Shown here piece after piece: positions 44,180 through 54,417 of a DNA stretch of 64,000 nt. Source of the stretch: Bacillota bacterium. GTDB taxonomy: Bacteria; Bacillota; Negativicutes; Sporomusales; Sporomusaceae. The position numbers were made by a program, and so were the translations under genes. Position 1 is the first letter of the stretch. The number at the start of each line of letters is the position of its first letter. The DNA lies in contig JAGGAB010000035.1 in NCBI GenBank assembly GCA_017889705.1, forward strand, positions 1 to 64,000, written 5' to 3'. The notes beneath the pieces are model-generated. The model was not told the origin of the DNA. It saw only the letters and a list, made by a program, of their open reading frames with translations, and did not search any database.

Positions 44180-45286
44180 TTGCGCGTTAATGCATATGGC
44201 AAGATAATTACATCTGTTCTGCTCATTCTCTTTGTATGTGCTGCTGTTTTGGCAGGCGGTTGCGGTACAGCCAAGAACCCTGCACCTAAGCAGCTGCCTG
44301 GTGATCAGGCTAAGCAAGCAAGTCCCGGTGCGCCCGGCAATGTGGCTATGCCGCCACGACTGGTTATCGGATATTATGAGAATCCCTGGCCGGGGACACC
44401 TGACCAGACCGGCTCTTTTCCCAGCATGAAAGCTCATGCCAAAAGCATGTCGGCAGTTGGCCCTTTCTGGTACAGAGCTACTGCCGACGGTTCACTGGAA
44501 GCTAAGGACAGTCAGCTCGTATATGATACGGCTCGGCAACTGGGGCTAAAAATGTATCCGCTGGTGACTAATAAAACTGGTGCTACTGACGCTGTGCTGG
44601 GTGATCCGGCCACCCGTACCAAGGTAACCGACAGTATTGTTAAGATGGTTCAGGAAAAAGCCTATGATGGCATTAACATTGATTTTGAGTTGTTGCCGCC
44701 TAAGCACAAAGACAATCTGACAGCCTTTATGGCCGAACTCTACCCCAAAATGAAAGCTATTAATAAGCAGGTTATTATCTCGGTATTTCCCCGGGTTGAA
44801 GTGGCAGAAGACGTATCAGGAGCGTATGACTATCCGCAACTGGCTGCCAATGCTGATTTTCTGCAGATTATGACCTATGACAACCACTGGGCTACCTCGG
44901 AACCAGGGGCGATTGCGCCGGTTGAATGGTATGAAAAAAATATTAAGTACGCCATTGAGCAATGCGGCGGCCCGCATAAGGTTATCATCGGCGTCAGCGC
45001 CTATGGCTATGACTGGGTTGGTAAAAAAGGGGAAACCGTGAAGTATGTTGATGCCATTGTACTAGCTGAAAAGCATGGTGCGAAAATTAATTATGACGAC
45101 AAAGCACAGGCTCCGTGGTTTAAGTACAAAGACCATGAAGTTTGGTTTGAAAATGACAAAAGTACGGCTGCTAAATTGGACATTGTGGCAAAATATAATC
45201 CTGCCGGTATCGCTGTCTGGCGCTTAGGGCAGGAACAGCCTGAAATCTGGGGAATAATTGACAAAAAGTTTCCTAAAGGGCAATAG
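44180..45286 (+). CDS. GH18-family glycosidase lipoprotein
   Basis: 368 residues from TTG 44180, spaced 9 nt from AAAGGG; a GTG at 44171 abuts that site. A lipobox (LAGGC) ends the signal peptide, so it is membrane-anchored. The GH18 catalytic motif DGINIDFELL supplies the acid Glu, and MTYDNHWA fits the substrate strand. It resembles the YaaH/SleL/YdhD catalytic domains that act on spore cortex or N-acetylglucosamine polymers, but there are no LysM repeats. It could be a cell-wall hydrolase in vegetative cells or at germination. Confidence 0.85.
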   Translation: MRVNAYGKIITSVLLILFVCAAVLAGGCGTAKNPAPKQLPGDQAKQASPGAPGNVAMPPRLVIGYYENPWPGTPDQTGSFPSMKAHAKSMSAVGPFWYRATADGSLEAKDSQLVYDTARQLGLKMYPLVTNKTGATDAVLGDPATRTKVTDSIVKMVQEKAYDGINIDFELLPPKHKDNLTAFMAELYPKMKAINKQVIISVFPRVEVAEDVSGAYDYPQLAANADFLQIMTYDNHWATSEPGAIAPVEWYEKNIKYAIEQCGGPHKVIIGVSAYGYDWVGKKGETVKYVDAIVLAEKHGAKINYDDKAQAPWFKYKDHEVWFENDKSTAAKLDIVAKYNPAGIAVWRLGQEQPEIWGIIDKKFPKGQ

Positions 45287-45314
45287 AATCAGGCAAAACC
45301 GTCCGAAAAACTTC

Positions 45315-45380
45315 TTGACGTAAAACTGCATAATTTGCTATACTTCAAGACAAGCCCCCGTGCCGAGGGGGCTTGTCTTG
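45315..45380 (+). promoter_or_regulatory. Sigma-A promoter with start-site hairpin upstream of the LCP gene
   Basis: TTGACG (45315-45320), 18-nt spacer, TATACT (45339-45344). A 14-bp perfect hairpin CAAGACAAGCCCCC / GGGGGCTTGTCTTG (45346-45359 with 45367-45380) begins right after the -10. There is little T-tract, so a 5' stem is more likely than a terminator. Confidence 0.6.
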
Positions 45381-45429
45381 TTATGTACCAATATTTGCTG
45401 TAAAAGGACGACGAAAGGGTGATTGTTCT

Positions 45430-46806
45430 ATGGCATCACGCCTCGAAAAACGCATGAAAGATCAGCGCAAAGTCCGGAAAACCCGGCTTTTGCTTATATT
45501 AACCTGTTTGCTTTTATTTATAACGGTAGCCGGTGCTACTTATTACTGGGCAACCGGCGGGACCTTCCAAAAAGCCCGGCGGGCTGGTGCGGAAGTTGTC
45601 GGTTTGCCGCACAAGGTAAATATTTTGGTAATGGGTGTTGATGAACGCAGTGACGATGTGGGGCGTTCAGATACAATGATGGTAGTGACAGTAGATACTT
45701 CGACCAAACAAGTATCGCTGCTATCTATTCCACGTGATACCAGGGTTAAGATTCCCGGACTTGGCTGGGATAAAATCAACCATGCTTTTGCCAATGGCGG
45801 ACATAAGCTCTCCTTAAAGACAGTTGAGGATTTGCTGGGAATTCCTATGGATTATTATGTTCTCATTAACTTTGCGGCTTTTAATAAAATCGTCGATGCT
45901 GTCGGTGGCGTAACCATCGACGTCGAGAAACGCATGTATTACGAAGATCCCTATGATAATCTGATTATTGACCTGGATCCGGGTGAACAGAAACTTGACG
46001 GACGTACTGCCATTAAATATGTGCGTTACCGGGATGAAGAAGGCGATATTGGTCGGATTAGCCGCCAGCAAAAATTTATCAAAGCAATGCTGAGCGAAGT
46101 GGCCAGTCCCTTTATACTGCCACGGGTGCCGAGCATCATCAGGGAAGTTAATGCGGCGGTTACTACTGATATGACAACCGCTGATATGCTTAAACTGGCA
46201 AAACTCCTCAATGATGCCAGCAAAACAGGCTTGAAGGCCGCTATGGTACCTGGTAAACCCGCGTATATTGATGATGTTAGCTACTGGTTGCCTGATATTA
46301 GTGAGCTTAGAGCCTATGTGGCGGCATCGCAGGGAATGACGGCAGATGATAAATATTTTGCCGAAGTCAAAACTACTGCCAGCCAGTATGAACGTTCTAT
46401 TCCTAAGGAAATGAAAATTATTGAGCAGCCCAAGAAAATTGAGGATACTAAGGACGCCAAAAAGACCGATCCTAAGGCGGCCGATAAAACAACAACCACC
46501 GATAAAACCAAAGCCACTGACTCCAAAACAGCCACTAATACTAAACTGCAGTTTGAGGTAGTTAATGCCAGCGGCGTTAATGGCGCCGGCGAGAAAATGG
46601 CTACCAGTCTCAGAGGGCAGGGCTATAGTGTTGTCAGTGTATCAACCTCAAGCTCTACTAACAAAAACACGCTGGTTGTGGCCAACAGTCGGGGAGCCAG
46701 CGATAAATTAACCGGGTTGCCATTTAACTATGCGCTGCAAATTAATAATGACAGTAGCCGCCCCAATGTGGTGAGGGTAATAGTCGGCAAAGATTATACA
46801 AATTAA
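45430..46806 (+). CDS. LytR-CpsA-Psr (LCP) family cell-wall ligase
   Basis: 458 residues from ATG 45430 after AAAGGGTGAT; the frame extends 19 codons upstream. An N-terminal cytoplasmic stretch and one membrane helix (LLLILTCLLLFITVAG) are followed by the LCP domain (LVMGVDERSDDVGRSDTMMV, SIPRDTRV, INHAFANGG, RYRDEEGDIGR). A charged Lys/Thr linker precedes a C-terminal LytR_C domain (FEVVNASGVNGAG). LCP enzymes attach polyisoprenyl-linked glycopolymers to peptidoglycan or proteins outside the membrane. The substrate is unknown here. Confidence 0.9.
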   Translation: MASRLEKRMKDQRKVRKTRLLLILTCLLLFITVAGATYYWATGGTFQKARRAGAEVVGLPHKVNILVMGVDERSDDVGRSDTMMVVTVDTSTKQVSLLSIPRDTRVKIPGLGWDKINHAFANGGHKLSLKTVEDLLGIPMDYYVLINFAAFNKIVDAVGGVTIDVEKRMYYEDPYDNLIIDLDPGEQKLDGRTAIKYVRYRDEEGDIGRISRQQKFIKAMLSEVASPFILPRVPSIIREVNAAVTTDMTTADMLKLAKLLNDASKTGLKAAMVPGKPAYIDDVSYWLPDISELRAYVAASQGMTADDKYFAEVKTTASQYERSIPKEMKIIEQPKKIEDTKDAKKTDPKAADKTTTTDKTKATDSKTATNTKLQFEVVNASGVNGAGEKMATSLRGQGYSVVSVSTSSSTNKNTLVVANSRGASDKLTGLPFNYALQINNDSSRPNVVRVIVGKDYTN

Positions 46807-46831
46807 AAAAATGTTGCTGGGATAATACGGT

Positions 46832-46876
46832 AAATAGCTTGTCTTCTGTATTTGCGGAAGGCAGGCTATTTTTTTG
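46832..46876 (+). terminator. Terminator after the LCP gene
   Basis: AAATAGCTTGTCTTC pairs with GAAGGCAGGCTATTT around a 10-nt loop, followed by TTTTTTGC. Confidence 0.8.
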
Positions 46877-46935
46877 CAATTAAGGGATACTATAACAGAC
46901 TGTCAGGCATTACTCTACTAAAAAGGTGACAAGAT

Positions 46936-48750
46936 ATGTGGGATGAAAAAAGCCGCCGCATCAGGATATTGGCTGTGATTATCATCGGAATTATTGGCGT
47001 TCTGATTTTACGGCTGGTATGGATGCAACTATTTCAGGGCGGTCAATATAAAAAGATCGCAGACCTCAACCGTACCAGACAAATTGTGGCGCTGGCACCG
47101 CGCGGTACCATATATGACCGGAACGGCGCAGTTTTGGTGACAAGCAGGCCAAGCTTTGCGGTATCCATTATTCCCAGCGAATATAATCAGACCCGGGAGA
47201 CTACCGCATTGTTAGCAGGAATTACCGGAGTTGCTGCTGATGACATTACTAAATTGCTGGGGGCCAGTGCGGATTTTCCGTACACGCCGGTGCCTGTCAA
47301 ACGGGATATTGATGCTGCGGCTATTGCCAAAATTGAAGAACGGCAGGATTATCTGCCAGGTGTGATCATTGAAGCTATTCCGATCAGGCACTATGTTTAC
47401 AAAGAATTGGCTGCCCATGTGCTGGGTTTTATCGGTAGTATCAGCGAGAAAGAATATGCAGAGCGAAAAAAACAGGGATATCGTCCTAATGATCTAATCG
47501 GCAAAGACGGCGTGGAGGCTGTGTGGGAAACCGCCTTGCGCGGCAAAGATGGGGCGAAGCAGGTAGAGATAAATGCAGTCGGAGAAGAAACAAGGCCACT
47601 GGGTGACCGGCCGTCAGTGCCGGGGCTGGGACTAGTACTGACTCTTGACGCTAATTTACAAAAAGCTGCCGAAGAAGCTTTGGCGGCGCAGGTATCTGCC
47701 AGTCGCTCACTGGGGGCGCCGGCCAAAGGCGGCGCCGTGGTTATGCTTGATGTTAAGACTGGAGGCTTGCTCGTTATGGCCAGCAATCCGGCTTTTGACC
47801 CTAACCAATTTGCCGGAGGCATTAGCAGTCGGGAGTGGAATCAGCTTATTGGTAATCCCAATACCCCGCTTACTAATCGCGTTATACAAAATGTGTATCC
47901 GCCGGCATCGGTTTTCAAAATTGTTACGGCTGCTGCCGCTTTGGATATGAATAAAACAACAGCACAGGAAATATTTGAAGACAAGGGTGTATATGTCTTA
48001 AACGGCTGGAGTTTTTATGGTTGGGATACCAAAGGGCTTGGAAAATTAAATATTGCAGATGCGTTAGCCTGGTCAAGTGATCCGGTTTTTTATGAATTGG
48101 GCAATCGTTTGGGAGTAGACAATCTGGCATCATACGCGCTGACGTTTGGCTATGGGCAAATTACCGGCATTAGCTTAGCCGGCGAGGAAAAGGGCTTAGT
48201 GCCAACTCAGGATTGGAAACAGGCTGCTTATGGGGAGCCCTGGTATCCTGGTGAAACGCTGATTGCGGCCATCGGTCAGGGTTATTATCTGGCAACGCCG
48301 CTGCAGCAAGCCCAACTGGCTATGGCAGTTGCCAACAGCGGTATTGTCTATAAGCCAATGCTTGTCGACAAAGTGTTAACAACAGACGGCAGGGTTGCCC
48401 AGAATTTCGAACCGGAAATATCCAGGACGGTATACCTTACGTCTGAGGTGTGGGAGCTTATCCGTCAAGGCATGCAGGCAGTTACGACAAGGGGGACAGG
48501 GGCGGCCGTTTTCCAGGGCTTTGCCCAAAGTGTTGCCGGCAAATCAGGTTCTGCCGAAACCGGACGCGGGACTACTCATTCCTGGTTTGTCTGTTATGCG
48601 CCGGCAGACAATCCCCAGATTGCTATGGCGGTATTTGTAGAGGATGGCGGCGAGGGGTCAATGGCGGCTGCGCCTGTCACCCGGCGCGTGCTGGAAGCGT
48701 ATTTTGGTTTGGCTGCAAAACCCCTGCCGCCGGTAACGAGAACCGACTAA
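46936..48750 (+). CDS. mrdA: Class B penicillin-binding protein (PBP2/MrdA type)
   Basis: 604 residues with an N-terminal membrane anchor, then the dimerisation domain (PRGTIYDRNG). The transpeptidase domain has SVFK (acyl-serine), SSD (the SxN-equivalent, as in MrdA) and GKSGSAET (KSG). It would cross-link peptidoglycan during elongation. The gene stands alone between a terminator and the tetrapyrrole operon. There is no adjacent rodA. A sporulation PBP2 homologue is the alternative. Confidence 0.9.
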   Translation: MWDEKSRRIRILAVIIIGIIGVLILRLVWMQLFQGGQYKKIADLNRTRQIVALAPRGTIYDRNGAVLVTSRPSFAVSIIPSEYNQTRETTALLAGITGVAADDITKLLGASADFPYTPVPVKRDIDAAAIAKIEERQDYLPGVIIEAIPIRHYVYKELAAHVLGFIGSISEKEYAERKKQGYRPNDLIGKDGVEAVWETALRGKDGAKQVEINAVGEETRPLGDRPSVPGLGLVLTLDANLQKAAEEALAAQVSASRSLGAPAKGGAVVMLDVKTGGLLVMASNPAFDPNQFAGGISSREWNQLIGNPNTPLTNRVIQNVYPPASVFKIVTAAAALDMNKTTAQEIFEDKGVYVLNGWSFYGWDTKGLGKLNIADALAWSSDPVFYELGNRLGVDNLASYALTFGYGQITGISLAGEEKGLVPTQDWKQAAYGEPWYPGETLIAAIGQGYYLATPLQQAQLAMAVANSGIVYKPMLVDKVLTTDGRVAQNFEPEISRTVYLTSEVWELIRQGMQAVTTRGTGAAVFQGFAQSVAGKSGSAETGRGTTHSWFVCYAPADNPQIAMAVFVEDGGEGSMAAAPVTRRVLEAYFGLAAKPLPPVTRTD

Positions 48751-48867
48751 AACAATATGAGAAATAATTCTTTTATTTTATTTGTGATATAAAGGAAAAC
48801 GACTGTTTGACCACGAATTATAGTAAAATATTTGTGGTATCAATAACTGATCCGGGACGTGAAATAA

Positions 48868-49512
48868 ATGGAGTTATACCCCATCAACCTCAAACTTACC
48901 GGGCGCAGGTGCGCGGTTATCGGCGGCGGTGCAGTGGCTGAACGCAAGGTTCGGGCACTATTATCAGCCGGCGCTGAGGTAAGCGTGTATAGCCCGGAGT
49001 TGACCGCTGGGCTTAGTGAACTTAGGCAAGCAGGTTGTTTGGTATGGGTGCCGCGCGCGTATGAGTCCGGAACGTTAGATGATTTTTTTTTGGTTTTCTG
49101 CGCGACAAATGATTCGCAAATCAATCGTCAGGCAGCGGTGGAGGCTAAAGCTACGGGTGCTTTGGTCAATATTGCCGATGCGCCTGACTTATCTGATTTT
49201 TATGTGCCTGCCCATGTTGTTCATGGGGAATTGTTGCTTACTGTATCAACAGGGGGCGGTAGTCCGGCTCTTGCCCGGCGTCTGAAAGATGAGCTTGCAG
49301 CCAAATACGGACCGGAATACGGACGCTATCTGGCACTTGTTGCCAAGCTTAGAACTGAATTGAAAGAACGCCTGGCAACTTCCAAGGAACGGGAAACCTT
49401 TTGGCGAGAGGCCATTGACCAGGAGACGCTTGACTTGCTGAAACAGGGCAAGTTTTGTGAAGCAGAGGAGAGAATGCGAAATGCAGCTTGTGGTACTGGG
49501 TCTGAATCATAG
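48868..49512 (+). CDS. sirC: Precorrin-2 dehydrogenase/sirohydrochlorin ferrochelatase-like protein
   Basis: 214 residues, like the N-terminal part of CysG or Met8: YPINLKLTGRRCAVIGGGAVAERK (NAD-binding fold), NIADAPDLSDFYVPA and STGGGSPALARRLKDEL. It oxidises precorrin-2 to sirohydrochlorin, and perhaps inserts Fe or Co. It is first in the tetrapyrrole operon and overlaps hemA by 32 bp. The short tail after residue 170 is helical. Confidence 0.87.
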   Translation: MELYPINLKLTGRRCAVIGGGAVAERKVRALLSAGAEVSVYSPELTAGLSELRQAGCLVWVPRAYESGTLDDFFLVFCATNDSQINRQAAVEAKATGALVNIADAPDLSDFYVPAHVVHGELLLTVSTGGGSPALARRLKDELAAKYGPEYGRYLALVAKLRTELKERLATSKERETFWREAIDQETLDLLKQGKFCEAEERMRNAACGTGSES

Positions 49513-50830
49513 AACGGCCCCGGTAGAAGTACGAGAGTGCTTCTCTTTTTCAGAAGAACAAATTAAGGCCGCCTATAAGCGCCTTTATGAATATGATGAT
49601 ATTCGTGAGTGCGTTATTTTGTCGACCTGCAACCGGACAGAAATGTATGCGGTAGTGGAAGAGGCTGATGACGCTCTTGCCGTTATGCAGGAATTTCTTG
49701 ATCATATGGCACCTAATGTGCTTGCCGAGACAAATTATGATTATTTGTTTTATTATCAGCAAGAGGAATGTATCCGGCATTTATTCCGGGTAAGTGCCAG
49801 TCTGGATTCGTTAGTGCTGGGCGAGGGTCAGATCCTCAGCCAGGTAAAGTCGGCTTATGCCATTGCCAGAATTGCCGGCAGCACAAGCACTGTGCTTAAT
49901 ACTTTATTTAACCGGGCTATTGCTGTCGGCAAAAAAGTGCGTACAAGCACCAGGATTGCCTATAATGCCGTATCTGTCAGCTATGCAGCTGTTGAACTGG
50001 CGAAAAGAGTGCTGGGGGATTTGTCGGCTTCCAATGTATTAGTGCTTGGTGCCGGTGAAATGAGCGAACTGACAGCCCGGCATCTGGTAGCCAATGGTGT
50101 TAAGACTGTCTTTGTATCTAATCGGAATTATGAGCGGGCTGCTGCCTTGGCTGACAAGTTCCGGGGGGTTGCCGTACCGTTTGAGAACTTTTTGAAATGT
50201 GCGGTTGAAGCTGATATTGTAATTACCTCTACCGGGGCGCCGCATTATATTATTCAGGCCTGGGATGTTGCCCACCTTATGCCCAAACGTCAGGGCCGGC
50301 CGATTTTCTTCATTGATATTGCTGTGCCGCGCGATATTGAGCCCGAGGTAGGTGCGATTGCCGGTGTTACTCTTTATAATATTGATGATTTAGAAGCAGT
50401 GGTGGAATCCAACCTGCGGGAACGCGAACTCGAAGCCATTGAAGCCGAAAAATTAATTAGTGAGGAAATGGACGGTATTATTGACCGTTTTCGCTATTTG
50501 TCTTATCAACCGACCCTGGCCCAACTGACAGATAAAGCTGAACGCATTCGTCAGCGTGAAATAAAGCGGGCTATGGCCAAGTTGCCTGAAGCAACGCCAG
50601 AAGAGCGCCGTGTGCTGGAAAATATGTCTAAAATGATTGTAAGAAAATTGCTCCGTGATCCTATTGTTCGCCTAAATGAAGCAGCCGGTACCGAAAAAGA
50701 ACATTATTATCAGGATGCGCTGCGCAAAATGTTTAAGCTGGACATTGCACTGGAAGTGGATAGAGAAGAGCAGCTAGGAGAGGAACGAGACAGTGAAACG
50801 AAACCTTGTCATCGGTACGCGCGCCAGTAA
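49481..50830 (+). CDS. hemA: Glutamyl-tRNA reductase
   Basis: 449 residues from ATG 49481 (AGGAGAG site); the frame extends 8 codons up. It makes glutamate-1-semialdehyde from Glu-tRNA. The catalytic Cys is in STCNRTE near residue 50; GEGQILSQVKSAY and LGAGEMSELTARHL (NADPH) are present, and the C-terminal dimerisation helices are complete. Its start lies inside sirC and its end overlaps hemC by 38 bp, so the operon is very tightly packed. Confidence 0.95.
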   Translation: MQLVVLGLNHRTAPVEVRECFSFSEEQIKAAYKRLYEYDDIRECVILSTCNRTEMYAVVEEADDALAVMQEFLDHMAPNVLAETNYDYLFYYQQEECIRHLFRVSASLDSLVLGEGQILSQVKSAYAIARIAGSTSTVLNTLFNRAIAVGKKVRTSTRIAYNAVSVSYAAVELAKRVLGDLSASNVLVLGAGEMSELTARHLVANGVKTVFVSNRNYERAAALADKFRGVAVPFENFLKCAVEADIVITSTGAPHYIIQAWDVAHLMPKRQGRPIFFIDIAVPRDIEPEVGAIAGVTLYNIDDLEAVVESNLRERELEAIEAEKLISEEMDGIIDRFRYLSYQPTLAQLTDKAERIRQREIKRAMAKLPEATPEERRVLENMSKMIVRKLLRDPIVRLNEAAGTEKEHYYQDALRKMFKLDIALEVDREEQLGEERDSETKPCHRYARQ

Positions 50831-51722
50831 ACTTGCTTTGTGGCAGGCTAATCATGTGGCCGCCTGTTTGCGGGAGCGTTATCCCGATATGGAGATAGAA
50901 CTAAAAAATATGGTGACTACCGGCGACAAAATTCTGGATGTACCGCTGGCTAAAATCGGCGGCAAGGGCCTCTTTACCAAGGAACTTGAAGTTGCCATGT
51001 TAAGCGGAGAAATTGACCTGGCTGTACACAGCCTCAAAGATATGCCGACAGAACTGCCGGAAGGGTTGATACTGGCGGCGGTTACTGAGCGGGTTGATCC
51101 GGGGGATGCCTTAATCAGTCCGGAATACCAAACACTTGATAAGTTGCCGGTAAATGCCCGGGTTGGTACTTCCAGCCTCCGGCGCAAAGCACAGCTTTTA
51201 CATGCCCGTCCTGATCTTGACATTGTTGATTTGCGCGGCAATCTGGATACCAGGCTGAAAAAGCTGATAACCGAGAAACTCGATGCCATTTTGCTGGCTG
51301 TTGCTGGCCTGAGGCGTTTGGGCTGGGACGAACATATTACCCAGGTATTGCCCCAAAATATTTGTCTGCCGGCTGTTGGTCAAGGGGCTTTGGCTATTGA
51401 AGCACGGCAAAATGATACTGATACCCTGGAATTATTGGCGTTTTTAAATCACGAACCAACCCGTCAAGCGACATTGGCTGAGCGTGCTTTTCTGGCTGAA
51501 GTTGAGGGGGGCTGCCAAATCCCAATTGGGGTTTATGCGCAGGTAACCGACCCCAATATGCTCCAGGTACAGGCGGTAATTATGTCGCCTGACGGCAAAG
51601 CAGTTGTTAGGGAGACTGCCAGCGGCCAGACAGGTGAGGCGGCTGAGTTAGGGCGTACACTGGCTGTCTGCATGCTGGAAAATGGCGGCCGTGAGATATT
51701 GGCAAAATTGTATGAAGGTTAA
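50793..51722 (+). CDS. hemC: Porphobilinogen deaminase (hydroxymethylbilane synthase)
   Basis: 309 residues, GTG start with GGAGAGG upstream inside the hemA 3' end. It polymerises four porphobilinogens into hydroxymethylbilane. VIGTRASKLALWQA, HSLKDMPTELP and the dipyrromethane-cofactor Cys in EGGCQIPIG are all present. An 87-nt gap with a stem-loop separates it from the next gene. Confidence 0.96.
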   Translation: MKRNLVIGTRASKLALWQANHVAACLRERYPDMEIELKNMVTTGDKILDVPLAKIGGKGLFTKELEVAMLSGEIDLAVHSLKDMPTELPEGLILAAVTERVDPGDALISPEYQTLDKLPVNARVGTSSLRRKAQLLHARPDLDIVDLRGNLDTRLKKLITEKLDAILLAVAGLRRLGWDEHITQVLPQNICLPAVGQGALAIEARQNDTDTLELLAFLNHEPTRQATLAERAFLAEVEGGCQIPIGVYAQVTDPNMLQVQAVIMSPDGKAVVRETASGQTGEAAELGRTLAVCMLENGGREILAKLYEG

Positions 51723-51727
51723 CAAAA

Positions 51728-51800
51728 GCTGAGATTGTTGTACGTGCTGCAGTGATGCCGGATTGGCGTAAGTCACTGCAAGCGCGGGAAGCAATCTCGC
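51728..51800 (+). other. Stem-loop between hemC and the cobA-hemD fusion
   Basis: GAGATTG pairs with CAATCTC and the inner GCAGTGA with TCACTGC. There is no T-tract. It could tune processing or translation between the two halves of the operon. Confidence 0.45.
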
Positions 51801-51827
51801 TTTCAACTATTGAGAGGAGGATATTCG

Positions 51828-53345
51828 ATGAAACAGGGAATTGTCTATTTAGTTGGCGCAGGTCCCGGGGATTACGGGCTGATTAGCGTAAAAGCAATAG
51901 AGTGTATTAAACAGGCAGATACCATCGTGTATGACCGCCTGGCTGACGATCATTTACTGGATAATGCCCGGTCTGATGTTGAACTAGTTTATGTAGGTAA
52001 AGCCTCCAGTGACCATACTATGCGGCAGGAGGATATTAACCAACTGCTGGTTGATAAGGCTCTGGAGAACAAAACCGTTGTCCGTCTCAAGGGCGGCGAT
52101 CCTTTTGTGTTTGGGCGCGGGGGGGAAGAAGCACTGAAATTGCTGGAGTATAACATCCCTTTTGAGGTGGTTCCCGGAATCACCTCGGCAATTTCAGTGC
52201 CGGCCTATGCCGGTATCCCGGTAACCCATAGGGGTATCGCCACTTCCTTTGCCGTGATTACCGGACATGAAGATCCGACAAAAACCGAGTCCAATATGAA
52301 ATGGGATAAGTTGGCGACTGCGGTGGATACGCTGGTGTTTCTCATGGGAGTGGAGAACTTACCGCATATTACCAGTAAATTGATTGAACATGGCCGTTCG
52401 GCTGACACACCGGCTGCTGTTATTCGTTGGGGCACCAAACCTGAGCAGGAAGTGTTGGTAACAACGGTTGGTAAGGCTGCTGGGGACGTTGCTGCCAGGA
52501 ACTTAAAACCACCGGCTATTTTCATTGTTGGCGAAGTTGTTACTCTGCGCGAAAAACTGGCATGGTTTGATAATAAACTGCTGTTTGGCAAAAAAATACT
52601 GGTTACTCGGGCGCGCGAGCAGGCTAGCGTGTTGACAGACGGTTTGAAGAAACTTGGTGCCGACTGTATTGAGGCGCCGGCTATCAAGATTGTGCCGCCT
52701 GAGAGTTATGAGCCGCTTGATGAAGCTATTGCCGGCCTTAGTCAATATCACTGGCTGATTTTTACCAGCGTTAATGGCGTTGAACATTTCTTTAATCGCA
52801 TGACGGCCGCCGGACTTGATACCAGAGCCATTTCAGCCAAAGTGGCCGCAATTGGTTCTCAAACCGCCGCTAGGTTAAAAAATTATGGCATTATTGCCGA
52901 TATTGTTCCTGCAGAGTTCAGGGCCGAGGGGATTATTGAAGCCTTGGCCGATTATATAAAACCCGGCATGAAGATCTTGATTCCCCGGGCGCTCATCGCG
53001 CGGGATATTTTGCCGGAAAAACTGACTGAGTTAGGTGCCGGGGTCAATGTTGTGCCGGCCTATCGCACAATTGCTGGCGATACCAATGGGCAAGAACTGG
53101 CTGCTAAATTGGAACAAGGAGAGATTGAACTAGTCACCTTTACCAGTTCGTCAACCGTAACTAACTTATTGGATTTATTAGGGAAAAATGGGGTGCAGCT
53201 TATCACTAAAGCCAAAGTTGCCTGCATTGGTCCGATAACCGCCGACACCTGTATGGAGCATGGCATTAAACCGACAGTCATTGCCGAAGAATATACGATC
53301 AGGGGTTTGATAGAAGTTATTACGGCGCTATATAAGGGGGAATAA
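51828..53345 (+). CDS. cobA-hemD: Fused uroporphyrinogen-III C-methyltransferase/uroporphyrinogen-III synthase
   Basis: 505 residues from ATG 51828 (GAGAGGAGG site). Residues 1-250 are SUMT ([45 protein letters not shown]-like [13 protein letters not shown]). Residues 255-505 are HemD ([36 protein letters not shown]). HemD cyclises hydroxymethylbilane to uroporphyrinogen III, and CobA methylates it to precorrin-2, so the fusion drives flux to siroheme and corrinoids. This fusion is common in Firmicutes anaerobes. Confidence 0.94.
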   Translation: MKQGIVYLVGAGPGDYGLISVKAIECIKQADTIVYDRLADDHLLDNARSDVELVYVGKASSDHTMRQEDINQLLVDKALENKTVVRLKGGDPFVFGRGGEEALKLLEYNIPFEVVPGITSAISVPAYAGIPVTHRGIATSFAVITGHEDPTKTESNMKWDKLATAVDTLVFLMGVENLPHITSKLIEHGRSADTPAAVIRWGTKPEQEVLVTTVGKAAGDVAARNLKPPAIFIVGEVVTLREKLAWFDNKLLFGKKILVTRAREQASVLTDGLKKLGADCIEAPAIKIVPPESYEPLDEAIAGLSQYHWLIFTSVNGVEHFFNRMTAAGLDTRAISAKVAAIGSQTAARLKNYGIIADIVPAEFRAEGIIEALADYIKPGMKILIPRALIARDILPEKLTELGAGVNVVPAYRTIAGDTNGQELAAKLEQGEIELVTFTSSSTVTNLLDLLGKNGVQLITKAKVACIGPITADTCMEHGIKPTVIAEEYTIRGLIEVITALYKGE

Positions 53346-53349
53346 AACC

Positions 53350-54315
53350 ATGTCTATGATTTACCGCCCCCGGCGGCTGCGCGCTACCGGCGGTATCCGG
53401 AGAATGGTACGGGAAAATATTTTAACACCGGCCAATTTGGTTTATCCATTATTCATCGTGCCTGGCACTAATGTTAAAAAAGAAATTCCGTCAATGGTCG
53501 GCGTTTACCACTTGTCACCTGACAAAGCGGTTGAAGCTGCCCGGGAGACCTACGCCGCAGGCATACCGGCTGTGCTGGTATTTGGTTTGCCTGAATATAA
53601 AGATGAGTGCGGCAGCAGTGCCTGGGATATGAACAGTCCGGTGCAACTGGCTATTGCCGCAATCAAGAAGGCTGTACCTGAACTGGTAGTTATCAGTGAT
53701 GTCTGCTTGTGTGAGTACACCAGTCATGGCCATTGCGGTTTGATTCATGGTCATACAGTGGATAACGATTCCACCCTGCCGCTCTTAGCTAAGACTGCGC
53801 TCAGCCATGCTAAAGCCGGAGCTGACATGGTTGCGCCGTCAGATATGATGGATGGCCGGATTGCAGCTATTCGTTCGTTGCTGGATGAATCAGGCTGCAG
53901 CGATGTTAGTATTATGTCTTATGCCGCTAAATACGCTTCGGCTTATTACGGCCCTTTTCGTGAGGCAGCCGATTCGGCACCACAGTTTGGTGATCGGCTG
54001 GCTTATCAGATGGATCCTGCTAATGCCCGGGAAGCTCTTAAGGAAGTAGCTCTTGATATTGAAGAGGGCGCAGATATTGTGATGGTTAAACCGGCACTGG
54101 CCTATCTGGATATTGTCCGCCAGGTTAAGGATGAGTTTTTACTGCCTGTGGCCGCCTACAATGTCAGCGGTGAGTATGCTATGGTTAAGGCTGCTGCCGC
54201 CCAGGGCCTGATTGAAGAACCGCGAATGGTTATGGAAACGTTGACAAGTATGAAACGCGCCGGTGCAGATATTATTATTACTTATCATGCACTTGACGCA
54301 GTAAAATGGTTGTAA
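53350..54315 (+). CDS. hemB: Porphobilinogen synthase (delta-aminolevulinate dehydratase)
   Basis: 321 residues, ATG after AAGGGGGAATAA. It condenses two aminolevulinate to porphobilinogen. It has the Cys-rich zinc site [14 protein letters not shown], the Schiff-base lysine in [14 protein letters not shown] and [10 protein letters not shown]. It follows cobA-hemD by 4 nt. Confidence 0.96.
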   Translation: MSMIYRPRRLRATGGIRRMVRENILTPANLVYPLFIVPGTNVKKEIPSMVGVYHLSPDKAVEAARETYAAGIPAVLVFGLPEYKDECGSSAWDMNSPVQLAIAAIKKAVPELVVISDVCLCEYTSHGHCGLIHGHTVDNDSTLPLLAKTALSHAKAGADMVAPSDMMDGRIAAIRSLLDESGCSDVSIMSYAAKYASAYYGPFREAADSAPQFGDRLAYQMDPANAREALKEVALDIEEGADIVMVKPALAYLDIVRQVKDEFLLPVAAYNVSGEYAMVKAAAAQGLIEEPRMVMETLTSMKRAGADIIITYHALDAVKWL

Positions 54316-54417
54316 CCAGTAACATGATTGCCTGCAGGTGATTTGCGGACAATCGTGTTTGGAATTATACATATATACTATGCTGGTGAATAATGAACCT
54401 GAAAGGAGATTTTCAGC

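Noticed and set aside
45346-45380. Terminator for the GH18 gene
   Set aside because: The hairpin has almost no T-tract and sits at the start of the LCP transcript, next to a sigma-A promoter.
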